DNA from: Nocardia africana NBRC 100379
GTDB lineage: Bacteria > Actinomycetota > Actinomycetes > Mycobacteriales > Mycobacteriaceae
Assembly (NCBI RefSeq): GCF_001612635.1
Contig: NZ_BDAV01000015.1
Location: 248,001 to 312,000 of the forward strand
Reading direction: 5' to 3'
Length of the DNA: 64,000 bases
A program made the position numbers and the translations under genes. Shown one piece after another: positions 8,662 through 17,278 of this stretch. The notes beneath the pieces were generated by a model. The model saw nothing but the letters and a program-made list of their open reading frames with translations. It did no database searches and had not been told where the DNA came from. The first letter of the stretch is position 1. Each line of letters opens with the position of its first letter.

Positions 8662-10023
8662 GTGGCAGCCAGCAAGAGCAAGGGCGCTCCCAACCTTTAC
8701 GGTTCGTTCGTCAATTCCGCCCCCGGCGCCTTCCTGGCCGGCAAATTGGGCCTGCCGAAGCCGGAGAAGCTCCGCCGCTACACCCCGGGCGAGCCGGCGC
8801 TGCCCGGCCCGGTCCTGCTCGGCGGGAAGGGCCGCGTCGCCGACGCCGCGCGCACCCTGCTGTCGGACTACACCTTCGTCGACGCCCCCACGCAGGGCGT
8901 GAAGGTCGGCGCGCTGGTCTTCGACGCCACCGGCATCGGCACCGTGGAGGAACTGTCGCAGCTGTTCGAGTTCTTCCAGCCGGCCATGCGGTCGATCGCT
9001 CCCTCCGGCCGCGTGCTGGTCGTCGGCACCACGCCGGAACTCGCGGGCAGCGTCGACGCGCAGATCGCGCAGCGCGCGCTGGAGGGCTTCTCCCGCAGCG
9101 TGGGTAAGGAACTCCTGCGCGGCGCCACCGCCAACCTGGTCTACCTGCACCCGGAGGCCGCCGCGGCCGCCACGGGTCTGGAGTCGACCCTGCGCTTCAT
9201 CCTCTCGGCCAAGTCGGCCTTCGTCGACGGCCAGGTCTTCCGGGTCGGCAAGGACGACAACGCCGCCGCCGGCATCGACTGGACCAAGCCGCTCGACGGC
9301 AAGGTCGCGGTGGTGACCGGGGCCGCCCGCGGTATCGGCGCCACCATCGCCGAGGTCTTCGCCCGCGACGGCGCCACCGTGATCGTCGCCGACATCCCCG
9401 CCGCCGGCGAGGCGCTGTCGCAGACCGCCAACAAGGTCGGCGGCACGGCGCTCGCGGTCGACGTCACCGCTCCCGACGCTGCGGACAAGATCGCCGAATT
9501 CGCGACCGAGCGCTTCGGCGGCATCGACATCATCGTCCACAACGCCGGCATCACCCGCGACAAGCTGCTCGCGAACATGGACGCCGCGCGCTGGGACGCC
9601 GTGCTCAACGTCAATCTCGCGGCGCCGCACCGCATTACCGAGGGCCTGGTGGCCAAGGGTGCGCTGAAGGAGGGCGGCCGGGTGATCGACGTGTCCTCGA
9701 TCGCCGGTATCGCCGGTAACCGCGGCCAGACCAACTACGGCGCCTCCAAGGCGGGTGTCATCGGCATGGTGAACGCCGAGGCGCCCAAGCTGGCCGAGAA
9801 GGGCATCACCATCAACGCCGTCGCCCCCGGTTTCATCGAGACCGCGATGACCGCCGCCATTCCGGTCGGCACCCGCGAGGCAGGCCGGCTGCTCAGCTCG
9901 CTGCTGCAGGGCGGGCAGACCGTGGACGTCGCCGAGACCATCGCCTACTTCGCCAGCCCGGCCTCGAACGCGGTGAACGGCAACATCGTTCGCGTCTGCG
10001 GCCAGGCCATGATCGGAGCCTGA
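8662..10023 (+). CDS. fabG4: High-molecular-weight 3-oxoacyl-ACP/CoA reductase FabG4
   Basis: An SDR reductase that reduces 3-ketoacyl thioesters to 3-hydroxyacyl thioesters. At 453 residues it is much longer than ordinary FabG (about 250). Residues 1 to about 205 form the flavodoxin-like N-terminal domain typical of FabG4. The catalytic SDR domain follows: [20 protein letters not shown] (cofactor loop, about 212), [38 protein letters not shown] (Ser, Tyr about 358, Lys) and [14 protein letters not shown]. The GTG start has AGAAGGTAGGA upstream. One base separates its stop from the htdX start, so the two are an operon, and together they perform reduction and dehydration. Confidence 0.93.
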   Translation: MAASKSKGAPNLYGSFVNSAPGAFLAGKLGLPKPEKLRRYTPGEPALPGPVLLGGKGRVADAARTLLSDYTFVDAPTQGVKVGALVFDATGIGTVEELSQLFEFFQPAMRSIAPSGRVLVVGTTPELAGSVDAQIAQRALEGFSRSVGKELLRGATANLVYLHPEAAAAATGLESTLRFILSAKSAFVDGQVFRVGKDDNAAAGIDWTKPLDGKVAVVTGAARGIGATIAEVFARDGATVIVADIPAAGEALSQTANKVGGTALAVDVTAPDAADKIAEFATERFGGIDIIVHNAGITRDKLLANMDAARWDAVLNVNLAAPHRITEGLVAKGALKEGGRVIDVSSIAGIAGNRGQTNYGASKAGVIGMVNAEAPKLAEKGITINAVAPGFIETAMTAAIPVGTREAGRLLSSLLQGGQTVDVAETIAYFASPASNAVNGNIVRVCGQAMIGA

Positions 10024-10024
10024 C

Positions 10025-10894
10025 GTGGCAACCCGGACCATCTCGCTGAACGAGCCGCCCAAGACCGGCAGCCTGTACCTCAGGGCCGCCCTGGGTGCCG
10101 TTCCGCTGCCGCTGGTGTCGGCGCGCAAGTCCGAGATCCCGGACCGCGCGGTCGAATGGAACGGCGTCCGCGTCGATCCCGACCACCTCGCGGCCTACTG
10201 CCACGCGACCGGATTGCGCTTCGGCGACTCCCTGCCGCTGACCTATCCGTTCGTGCTCACCTTTCCCGTGGTGATGCAGCTGGTGGTGGCCCGCGACTTC
10301 CCGTTCGTCGCGGTCGGGGCGGTGCACGCGGAGAATCTGATCGAGCGCACCCGCGAGATCTCGGTCAGCGAACCGCTCGACATCCGCGCCCACGTGGAAA
10401 ATCTGCGGGAACATCCCAAGGGTCTGCTGGTCGATGCGATCAGCGAGATCAGCGTGGGCCGGGAACTGGTGTGGCGGCAGGTCACCACCTTCCTGCACCA
10501 GCAGCGCACCTCACTGTCCGGTGGCCCGAAGGCGGCCCCGAAGCCGGACGAGGTGCCTCCGCCGCCGCTGCGCACGCTGAAGGTCGACCAGGCGATGATC
10601 CATCGCTACGCGGCCGCCTCCGGCGACCGCAACCCGATCCACATGTCGGCGCTCGGGGCGAAGGCCTTCGGCTTCCCGCGGTCCATCGCCCACGGCATGT
10701 GGTCGGCCGCCGCGATCCTCGGCGTGATCGAGGGCCGGGTGCCCGCGAAGACGTCCTACGCGGTGAAATTCGGCAAGCCGATCCTGCTGCCGTCCACGGT
10801 CAACGTCTACGCCGACCAGACCGCCGAGGGCTGGGATCTGTCGCTGAAACATCCGAAGAAGGGCTACCCTCATCTGACCGCGACGCTGCGCTGA
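10025..10894 (+). CDS. htdX: 3-hydroxyacyl-thioester dehydratase HtdX (MaoC-like)
   Basis: A 289-residue double-hotdog dehydratase that removes water from 3-hydroxyacyl thioesters. The hydratase-2 motif is near residue 195: RYAAASGDRNPIHMS, with the catalytic Asp and His, followed by GFPRSIAHGMW. The N-terminal hotdog carries FPVVMQLVVARDFPF and the linker PPPPLRTLKVDQAMI. It directly follows fabG4 (GTG start one base after the TGA), as in Rv0241c/Rv0242c. The next gene is convergent. Confidence 0.92.
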   Translation: MATRTISLNEPPKTGSLYLRAALGAVPLPLVSARKSEIPDRAVEWNGVRVDPDHLAAYCHATGLRFGDSLPLTYPFVLTFPVVMQLVVARDFPFVAVGAVHAENLIERTREISVSEPLDIRAHVENLREHPKGLLVDAISEISVGRELVWRQVTTFLHQQRTSLSGGPKAAPKPDEVPPPPLRTLKVDQAMIHRYAAASGDRNPIHMSALGAKAFGFPRSIAHGMWSAAAILGVIEGRVPAKTSYAVKFGKPILLPSTVNVYADQTAEGWDLSLKHPKKGYPHLTATLR

Positions 10895-11027
10895 GCAGCG
10901 AACGGCACCCGGACAGCCGCCCACCTTCTCGGCCGCCGCATATCGGATCGCATGGGGGATTCGATATGTGGCGAAGGCGAAAAGGTGGGCGGCTGTCGCC
11001 GGTGCGGCCGACGATGCTGCGGCCCGA

Positions 11028-12545
11028 TCAGCAACTGCAGTCGCAGTCGCAGCAATCACAGTCACAGTCGCCGCAACTGCCGCAACAGCCGCAGCAATCG
11101 CCACAGCCCTCGCAGTCGCAGCAGTCGTCACAATCGCAGTCGCAGCGCTGTATCCAGGCATTCCGGTGTTCACCGCTGCACGGCCGCCGATGTCCGGCAC
11201 AGCAGGCGTATCCGGTGCAGTACGCCCCGCAGATGATCCCGACCCCCTGCCAGAAGGTGGGGCGTCGTGGGGGCTCGTGCGGCGGTTCGTCCGAGGGCGG
11301 TTGTGGATCACTCGGCGGCCGGTCACCGAACGGCGGCGGGATGTCGTAGGGCTGCTGCGCCGTAATCGCCTCGCCGGTGCGGGAGCGGACTTCGCCGATG
11401 CCGGAGCGATGCGGCCGACCCGGTGTCGCTGCGGCTGCCGAGGGGCGAATGTGCCCGGCTGACACGGGGTAGCCCAGCAGCTGTACTGCGGCGTCGGCAT
11501 CGGCGTCGTCGGAAAATGTTCGGCCGCCGCGTTTTCCGCAGCCGCAGGCAGATTTCGCGTCGCCGCATGTTACGGCCGCGGATCGGCCCAGTTTCCGGAC
11601 GACGCCGCGCAACGGATCGAGCAGCAGCCAGCGGACGGCGGGAACGTGGGCGAGCTTCGCCTGGTGTAACGCACGGCGGATTTCGGCGTCGGATTCACGC
11701 AGCAGGCCGTGCGCCTCTTCGGCGCTCACCCCGCTGGCGAGCAGCGGGTTGAAGCGATTCCGGCGGCGATCGTCGTCCAGATCTTCGATGGCGTCGGCCA
11801 GGTGAGCGATGCGGCCGAAATGCCGGCCTGCATCTCGGAGGGCCGGAGTATTCTCCGGTCGGCCCGCCAGCACCGCGCTGTGAGCGAACAGTTCCGCGGC
11901 GCACATCTGTGTCGGCTCGGTGAGTGTGGCGAGGAGCGCGGCCGGTGTGGAACCGACTGTCCACGTAACGCTTTCGACGTTGGAGCCCCGGGAGTCGAGC
12001 GCGACGGCCCCGCGCCCGTGTGCCGCATGCGAACGCGGTTGCCCGCCGCCCGCCGTGTGAATCTGCACTGCCCGTTCGAGTTCCGCCTGGCGGCCGATCG
12101 CGGCGATCAGCGGTTCGATATCCAGCCCGATGTCGGCGGCATTCGCACGCGCCGAGCCGAACCAGCGATCGGCCACCTTCCGCATCGGCCGCCGGGCGAG
12201 TGGACCGGCGTCACCGTCGTCGGCATGGTCGCGAATCTTGGCCGCTCCCAGTAAGAGTGACGCGGTGGTCGCCAGCCGCACGCCGGGGGATTCGGCCGCG
12301 GCGACCGGGGCCCGCCGCATGCCGCGCAACGCGCACGGTCCGGCCGTGGTTCGCGCGGACTCGCCGGCCTGTGCTTCCGTCAGCACATTCAGCACGATCG
12401 CGTCGGTATTGGTCGCGGTGCGGGCCAGGTGGCCGTGCCCGTCGCGCAGACCCAGGCACAGGCCGCACATGTGCGTGCGCCAATCTGCCACATCCAGGCC
12501 GTATTTCGCCGCGCTGTGCGCGCACGGCGTGAGAAGTCCGAACAA
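11028..12545 (-). CDS. DUF5685 protein with a Cys/Asp-rich C-terminal tail
   Basis: A family protein of unknown function found in actinobacteria. Residues from LFGLLTPCAHSAAKYGLDVADW through HMCGLCLGLRDGHG, RTATNTDAIVLNVLTEAQ, TAGPCALRGMR, AKIRDHADDGD and FGRIAHLADAIEDLDDDRRRNRFNPL match DUF5685. Family members start at MFGLL, so I prefer the TTG at 12545; the frame can extend to an ATG at 12596. After a Pro-rich spacer, the last 38 residues contain only Cys, Asp, Gly, Glu and Ser, and half are Cys. That tail is encoded by near-trinucleotide repeats at about 11030-11150 and looks like a metallothionein-type metal-binding segment. The core itself has several conserved Cys/His, so metal binding is a fair guess. 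Confidence 0.82.
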   Translation of the reverse strand: MFGLLTPCAHSAAKYGLDVADWRTHMCGLCLGLRDGHGHLARTATNTDAIVLNVLTEAQAGESARTTAGPCALRGMRRAPVAAAESPGVRLATTASLLLGAAKIRDHADDGDAGPLARRPMRKVADRWFGSARANAADIGLDIEPLIAAIGRQAELERAVQIHTAGGGQPRSHAAHGRGAVALDSRGSNVESVTWTVGSTPAALLATLTEPTQMCAAELFAHSAVLAGRPENTPALRDAGRHFGRIAHLADAIEDLDDDRRRNRFNPLLASGVSAEEAHGLLRESDAEIRRALHQAKLAHVPAVRWLLLDPLRGVVRKLGRSAAVTCGDAKSACGCGKRGGRTFSDDADADAAVQLLGYPVSAGHIRPSAAAATPGRPHRSGIGEVRSRTGEAITAQQPYDIPPPFGDRPPSDPQPPSDEPPHEPPRRPTFWQGVGIICGAYCTGYACCAGHRRPCSGEHRNAWIQRCDCDCDDCCDCEGCGDCCGCCGSCGDCDCDCCDCDCSC

Positions 12546-12656
12546 TTCCGCCCCGTAGAATCGGCGGCCGCATCGGCAATCCGGCCGTCTGTGCAATCCG
12601 CACTCTGGCAGGTGCCGACAGCGCCGCGCAAGTCCGACCGCGCGATTCGCCGGTGT

Positions 12657-13262
12657 CTACTCGGCCTTCTTCTTACCGGCCAGACCGCGCCAGGCCAGAT
12701 TGTCCAGCAGGTCGACCGCGCTGGCGACATCCACTTCGCCGCTGGCGATCCGGTCTGCGATCGCCTCGCCCGCGCCGATCACCGCCACCGCGACGATGTC
12801 GAAATCCGTTCCGGGCTCGGCATATTTGGCGCTCGACTCGAGTAGTTTCGCGGTCAGCTCGATGATGCGCTCGCGACTGTTCGCGATCTCGGAGGCGAAC
12901 GGCTGCTGGCCGAGGGCCTGCCGGTACAGCACCGACCACGAGAGCCGGTTGTTGTCGACATACGACAGGAATGCCTCGAGCCCGGCCCGCAGCTGTTCGT
13001 GCGGGGTCAGCTTGGGGTTGCCGGCCACCGCGACGGCCTCGATGAACCGTGCGCTCTCGCGCTGGATGCAGGCCCGGAACAGTTCGTCCTTGGAGCCGTA
13101 GTACAAATACAGCATCGGCTTGGAGATCTTGGCCTCGGCCGCGATGGCATCCATCGACGTGTCGTGATATCCCTTTCGGGAGAAGACCTCGACGGCGGCG
13201 TCCAGCATCTGCTGCTCACGAACCGCCCTGGGAAGCCGCTTCGTTCCGCCTGCCATCCACAC
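12657..13262 (-). CDS. TetR-family transcriptional regulator (Rv0238-like)
   Basis: A 201-residue repressor. The N-terminal HTH reads REQQMLDAAVEVFSRKGYHDTSMDAIAAEAKISKPMLYLYYGSKDELFRAC, a classic TetR domain. The C-terminal ligand domain is all-helical and ends KKKAE. The start is either the GTG at 13262 or the ATG at 13256. An imperfect copy of the fadA2/fabG4 palindrome lies 24 bases upstream of the GTG, suggesting autoregulation. In M. tuberculosis the equivalent gene, Rv0238, lies between lpqI and the htdX/fabG4/fadA2 block. Its role as regulator of these fatty-acid genes is inference from shared operators. Confidence 0.88.
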   Translation of the reverse strand: MWMAGGTKRLPRAVREQQMLDAAVEVFSRKGYHDTSMDAIAAEAKISKPMLYLYYGSKDELFRACIQRESARFIEAVAVAGNPKLTPHEQLRAGLEAFLSYVDNNRLSWSVLYRQALGQQPFASEIANSRERIIELTAKLLESSAKYAEPGTDFDIVAVAVIGAGEAIADRIASGEVDVASAVDLLDNLAWRGLAGKKKAE

Positions 13263-13285
13263 TCCTAGCCCATATCGAAACCCCT

Positions 13286-13305
13286 ATCTTACTCCAAGGT
13301 AAGTT
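13286..13305. promoter_or_regulatory. TetR-type operator (site 2)
   Basis: Reads ATCTTACTC-CA-AGGTAAGTT. It matches 15 of 20 positions of the perfect palindrome at 8527 and keeps the TTAC-N6-GTAA core. It lies just upstream of the TetR start codon, where it would autoregulate. Confidence 0.7.
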
Positions 13306-13346
13306 TCGGAGAACAACGAATTGCCACCGATTCGCTGAAGCCGGGC

Positions 13347-14522
13347 TCAGCAGAGGAGCTGGATGCCTTTGTACTTGGCCACCCGCAGGACCGAGTCGTC
13401 GACCTGCTTCATGGTCAGTTTTCCGTCGCGAACTTCCTGCTCGAGCCGGTCGAGCACCGAGCTGACGGCGTTCGTGCTGATCCACAGCGCATCGTCCGCG
13501 CCGGCCTCCAGGGCGGCGGCGACCGCGTCCTCGATGCCCATCCGGGCCGTGATGGCCGCCATGCCGCTCAGGTCGTCGGTGAAGATCGGGCCGTCGTAGG
13601 GCTTGGCGTTGTAACCGGTGCCCTGGCGCAGCAGTGCCATCGCCTCCGGGCTGATACTCGCCGGGACGTTGGGCGAGGTCAGACCGGGAACATCCAGATG
13701 GCCGACCATGACCGCGGCACCGGAGTCGATCAGGTTCCGGAACGGCACCAGATCCACCTGCTGCATCTGGTCCAGCGGGGGCGTGCGGACCGCGCCGGTG
13801 TGGGAATCGCCCGATCCGTGTCCGTGGCCGGGGAAGTGCTTCATCACCGCGCCGACACCGGCATCGTGCATGGCCCGGATGTAGGTGCCGGCGTATTCGG
13901 TGACGACCTGCGGGTCCTGTGAATAGGACCGGTCGCCGATCACCGCGTCGTCGGGCTCGTCGCTGACATCCACGTCGGGCGCGAAGTCGACGGTGATGCC
14001 GAGCTTCTTCATGGCCTGACCGCGGGCCAGGCTCTGCTGGTAGTACTCGTCGGTGGACATGGTCTGGGCGGCGACCCGGGCCGACGGCGCCTGCCCGATG
14101 AGGTTCTGCAACCGCGACACCCGGCCGCCTTCTTCGTCGATGGTCACCATCAGCGGTGTGCGCGCGGCGGCCTTCACCTGGTCGAGGCCCTGGCCGGACA
14201 GCATCGACTGATCGGTCCAGCTGCCGACGAAGATGCCGCCCACCTGTTCCCCGCGCACCACCTGTTCGGCGTCGGCGGCGTTCTTGACGCCCACGGTGAG
14301 CAGCTGCGCCAGCTTCTGCCGGGTGGTGAACTGCGCGAGAAAGCCTGCGGCGCAGTCCTGTTGGTTACCGGTGGTGGTCGCGGCGGTGCCACCCGTCGCG
14401 CTCGTGGTGCCCGGTGCGGCGCTGGGGCTGGTCGTGGTGGTGGAGCTGGAGCCGCCACCACCGGAGCACCCCGCGAGGGCGACTGCGGCGACTGCGAGAA
14501 CGATCCCGGCAACGTTGCGCAT
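13347..14522 (-). CDS. lpqI: Lipoprotein LpqI, family 3 beta-N-acetylglucosaminidase (NagZ-like)
   Basis: A 391-residue lipoprotein. The signal peptide MRNVAGIVLAVAAVALAGC has the lipobox LAGC with acylated Cys 19, followed by a Gly/Ser/Thr linker. The catalytic domain has MVTIDEEGGRVSRL and, near residue 226, KHFPGHGHGSGDSHTG. This carries the KH-F-GHG and D-S-H dyad typical of bacterial GH3 N-acetylglucosaminidases that release GlcNAc from muropeptides. It acts outside the membrane in peptidoglycan recycling. In M. tuberculosis lpqI (Rv0237) is also beside the TetR gene and aftD. Confidence 0.92.
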   Translation of the reverse strand: MRNVAGIVLAVAAVALAGCSGGGGSSSTTTTSPSAAPGTTSATGGTAATTTGNQQDCAAGFLAQFTTRQKLAQLLTVGVKNAADAEQVVRGEQVGGIFVGSWTDQSMLSGQGLDQVKAAARTPLMVTIDEEGGRVSRLQNLIGQAPSARVAAQTMSTDEYYQQSLARGQAMKKLGITVDFAPDVDVSDEPDDAVIGDRSYSQDPQVVTEYAGTYIRAMHDAGVGAVMKHFPGHGHGSGDSHTGAVRTPPLDQMQQVDLVPFRNLIDSGAAVMVGHLDVPGLTSPNVPASISPEAMALLRQGTGYNAKPYDGPIFTDDLSGMAAITARMGIEDAVAAALEAGADDALWISTNAVSSVLDRLEQEVRDGKLTMKQVDDSVLRVAKYKGIQLLC

Positions 14523-14573
14523 GGACCGACCGTAGCCGTTCGAGGCGCCGGAACCTACCCGAGACCTACCCGT

Positions 14574-15602
14574 CTACGTGCCCGGCAGCTCGTTGTGCCC
14601 GCCGAAGGCCTTGCGCATGGCCGAGAGCACCTTGTCCGCGTAGAGCGCCTCACCGCGCGAGGAGAACCGCTCGTACAGCGCGGTCGAGAGCACCGGGGTG
14701 GGCACGCCCTCGTCGATCGCGGCGTGGATGGTCCAGCGGCCCTCGCCCGAATCCGACACTCGCCCACCGAAGCTGGTCAGGTCGGGATCGGCGTGCAGCG
14801 CGGCCGCGGTCAGATCCAGCAGCCACGACGCGACCACCGAACCGCGCCGCCACACCTCGGTGACCTCGGGCACGTCGATGTCGAACTGGTAGTACTCGGG
14901 ATTTTCCAGCGGGGAGACCTCGGCCGAATGCGCGTCGTCGAGTTCCTTGCCGATATTGGCCTTGTGCAGGATGTTCAGGCCCTCGGCGTAGGCGGCCATC
15001 GCCCCGTATTCGATGCCGTTGTGCACCATCTTCACGAAATGCCCGGCACCGGCGGGACCGCAGTGCAGGTAGCCCCGTTCGGCGGGGGAGGGCTCACCGG
15101 TGCGACCGGGGGTGCGCTCGGCGGCGTCGACACCCGGCGCGATCGACTCGAGCAGCGGCTCGAGGTGGGCGACCTGCTCGGCCTCGCCGCCGATCATCAG
15201 GCAGTAGCCGCGGTCCAGCCCCCACACGCCGCCGGAGGTGCCGATGTCGAGGTAGTGAATGCCCTTGGGCGCCAGTGCCTTGGCCCGCGCGATGTCCTCG
15301 TGGTAGCGGCTGTTACCGCCGTCGATGATGATGTCGCCCGGCTCCAGCAGTTCGGCGACCTGGTCGATGACCGCGCCGGTCGCGCCGGCCGGAATCATCA
15401 CCCAGACCACGCGCGGCTTCTCCAGCAGCGCGATGAAGGCCGGGTAGTCGGTCGCGCCCCGGAAGCTGTCGCCCAGTTCGTCGGTGAATTCCTTGATCTG
15501 GTCCTCGTGCCGGGAGTAGCCGACCGCGGTGTGCCCGTCCTTGACGATGCGCCGCACGATGTTGGCACCCATTCGGCCGAGCCCGATCATTCCCAGCTGC
15601 AT
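14574..15602 (-). CDS. gnd: 6-phosphogluconate dehydrogenase, decarboxylating (short form)
   Basis: A 342-residue enzyme that oxidises 6-phosphogluconate to ribulose 5-phosphate and CO2. The start MQLGMIGLGRMGANIVRR is the Rossmann motif and has GAGGAGAAG upstream. Later motifs are GDIIIDGGNSRYHEDI, YLDIGTSGGVWGLDRGYCLMIGG, the substrate segment GPAGAGHFVKMVHNGIEYG (catalytic Lys) and the closing SDSGEGRWTIHAAID. At about 340 residues it belongs to the short, often NAD-preferring type (like Gnd2), not the 470-residue type. The NRT motif of NADP enzymes is replaced by GYSRHE. Confidence 0.92.
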   Translation of the reverse strand: MQLGMIGLGRMGANIVRRIVKDGHTAVGYSRHEDQIKEFTDELGDSFRGATDYPAFIALLEKPRVVWVMIPAGATGAVIDQVAELLEPGDIIIDGGNSRYHEDIARAKALAPKGIHYLDIGTSGGVWGLDRGYCLMIGGEAEQVAHLEPLLESIAPGVDAAERTPGRTGEPSPAERGYLHCGPAGAGHFVKMVHNGIEYGAMAAYAEGLNILHKANIGKELDDAHSAEVSPLENPEYYQFDIDVPEVTEVWRRGSVVASWLLDLTAAALHADPDLTSFGGRVSDSGEGRWTIHAAIDEGVPTPVLSTALYERFSSRGEALYADKVLSAMRKAFGGHNELPGT

Positions 15603-15786
15603 ACTCTTCTCCTCGAGTCGTCCGAGCTTCGGCAGGTCCGAGCTCTGCTTGCTGCTGTGCCGCGGCGGGAGACCAGCGCCCTGCACCGCCCTCGCCCTCG
15701 ATTGTCCCCCCGCTGCCTCGATCGAGAATTTCTCCGGTGTCGAAACGAAACGTGTAACGCCCCGAGCCCCGTCCCGATAATCAGAT

Positions 15787-15835
15787 CGGCTCCGTGCAGT
15801 TGCCAGACCCCCGACCCGGCAACCGCACGGAGCCG
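15787..15835 (-). terminator. Terminator hairpin after the DUF4185 gene
   Basis: An 18-base arm (CGGCTCCGTGC-AGTTGCC) pairs with its complement at 15818-15835 with one mismatch and a 13-base loop. It stands just downstream of the DUF4185 stop on the minus strand. The rest of 15603-15870 shows no gene. Confidence 0.75.
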
Positions 15836-15870
15836 TCTTCATATCCTCCCGGGCCCCGGATCCCGCACGT

Positions 15871-16971
15871 CTACAGCGGCGTCCGCATGAGCACGACGTT
15901 GTACTGGTTGTGCATGGTCAGCAGGAAGTACAGGTCGCTGCCGGTCTGGTACGGGTAGATCATCGGCGCGTACATGGTCGGCAGATCGCGCACGTCGATC
16001 AGCACGCGCGGCGCACTCCACGGGCCCTCCGGATTCGGAGCGGTCCGCATGACGACGGAGTCGAAGGGATCGGTGGTCAGCATCACGTACTGACCCAGAT
16101 GCGCGTTCCACTGCACCGACAGCTCGCCCACGCCGCCGACGATCGGCTTGGCGGCATTGGCGTCCTTCGGCTTCCACGCGCCGCCGTCCCAGTACTCGTA
16201 GGCGTCGATATTGGCGATATCGGCTTCCTTGACCCGCGAGATGAATCCGGGCTGGTTGCGGCCCGCGGGGGTGCCGTACTTGTAGACGTAGCCGCCGGCC
16301 TTCAGGAAGGCGTTCTGCTGGAAGCTCTGGAAGCCGTTCTCGTTGCCGCGGCGGGTGGTCGGCAGCTGTGCCCAGGTCTGACCGTCGTCACCGGAGACGG
16401 CCAGGGTGGAGAAGTTGGTGTCCCAGTGCCCGTCCGGTCCCCATTCCCGCACCGACATCATCGACATGTACTGCACGCCGTCGACCGAGATGCCCGCGGT
16501 CGGAATGAAACTGATCTCGATGCCCGGAATCTTCGGGCTGGGCAGCGGATTGTCCACGAAGCTCGTGTAGTTCACGCCCGCCGACGGGTCGGCACCGGCC
16601 GGGCTGCGGAACAGCACGTTCGAGCGCCACGCCCAGATGCTGCCGGCCAGCACGTTCGGCACGCCGAGGCCGGCGGTGTCGCCGTAGGCGGTGATCATCT
16701 GCCCGCGCCCGTCGTCCCACATGATGCCGAGGTCGGTGCCCAGCACGTTCTGGTTCTGGGTCCGGTTCGGCGAGGCCATGCCGGTGGCCTGATAGACCGC
16801 CTGCGTCGGGCCGGGAAGCTGCGGCAATCCGTTGATGCCGTTCAGCCCGGGAATCGGATTGATGTTGTTCGGGTCGGCTCCGGCCGGCGATGCCGTCAGG
16901 CCCAGCAGCGCGACCGCCGCGCACGCTCCGGCCAGGGCGGACAGTCGTCTCATATTCCGAATTCCTTCCAT
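15871..16971 (-). CDS. Secreted DUF4185 protein (probable D-arabinan hydrolase), copy 1
   Basis: A 366-residue exported protein. A signal peptide (MRRLSALAGACAAVALLGLTAS, cut near AGA-DPNN) is followed by the DUF4185 beta-propeller-like domain: NVLGTDLGIMWDDGRGQMITAYGDTAG, WRSNVLFRS, SVREWGPDGHWDTNFS, YEYWDGGAWKPKD and the end DLYFLLTMHNQYNVVLMRTPL. I recall recent work assigning DUF4185 members to endo-D-arabinanases (GH183) active on mycobacterial arabinogalactan; the assignment here rests on that memory. A paralogue stands at 25323. It is transcribed from a gap of about 300 bases that it shares with the fadE5 terminator. Confidence 0.83.
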   Translation of the reverse strand: MEGIRNMRRLSALAGACAAVALLGLTASPAGADPNNINPIPGLNGINGLPQLPGPTQAVYQATGMASPNRTQNQNVLGTDLGIMWDDGRGQMITAYGDTAGLGVPNVLAGSIWAWRSNVLFRSPAGADPSAGVNYTSFVDNPLPSPKIPGIEISFIPTAGISVDGVQYMSMMSVREWGPDGHWDTNFSTLAVSGDDGQTWAQLPTTRRGNENGFQSFQQNAFLKAGGYVYKYGTPAGRNQPGFISRVKEADIANIDAYEYWDGGAWKPKDANAAKPIVGGVGELSVQWNAHLGQYVMLTTDPFDSVVMRTAPNPEGPWSAPRVLIDVRDLPTMYAPMIYPYQTGSDLYFLLTMHNQYNVVLMRTPL

Positions 16972-17213
16972 GAGTCGCGCCGTGGGTATTGTGCCTGCCC
17001 TCGGCGGACGGCGTGCGGTATGCCGACGAAACGCTCGTCACATCGGCATGGCACGGCGCTGTTCGGTTGTCTCGGTTTATGTATGGCGCACCAGACCCCG
17101 GGGCACTCCAGTGCCGTCATTATTACCCGGCCTCGATTCCGGTGCAGGACCGGCGGTCCGGGCGCGCCGTCCGGATCGTGGTCCGGCCTTACGTATTCGC
17201 ATCCCGGAACGAC

Positions 17214-17251
17214 AGCGGCCCCGCCTCCCGGATGCGAGAGGCGGGGCCGCT
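17214..17251 (-). terminator. Terminator hairpin after fadE5
   Basis: A perfect 14-base stem (AGCGGCCCCGCCTC and complement) with a 10-base loop, 28 bases past the fadE5 stop on the minus strand. The remainder of 16972-17278 is promoter space for the DUF4185 gene, with nothing else seen. Confidence 0.85.
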
Positions 17252-17278
17252 GTGTTCACATGGTGATCGAGAAGGCGA

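Noticed and set aside
10952-11462. Plus-strand frames with Ser/Gln or Ala/Val repeats
   Set aside because: These are other-strand readings of the Cys/Asp tail of the DUF5685 gene; the minus-strand frame has the conserved family sequence.
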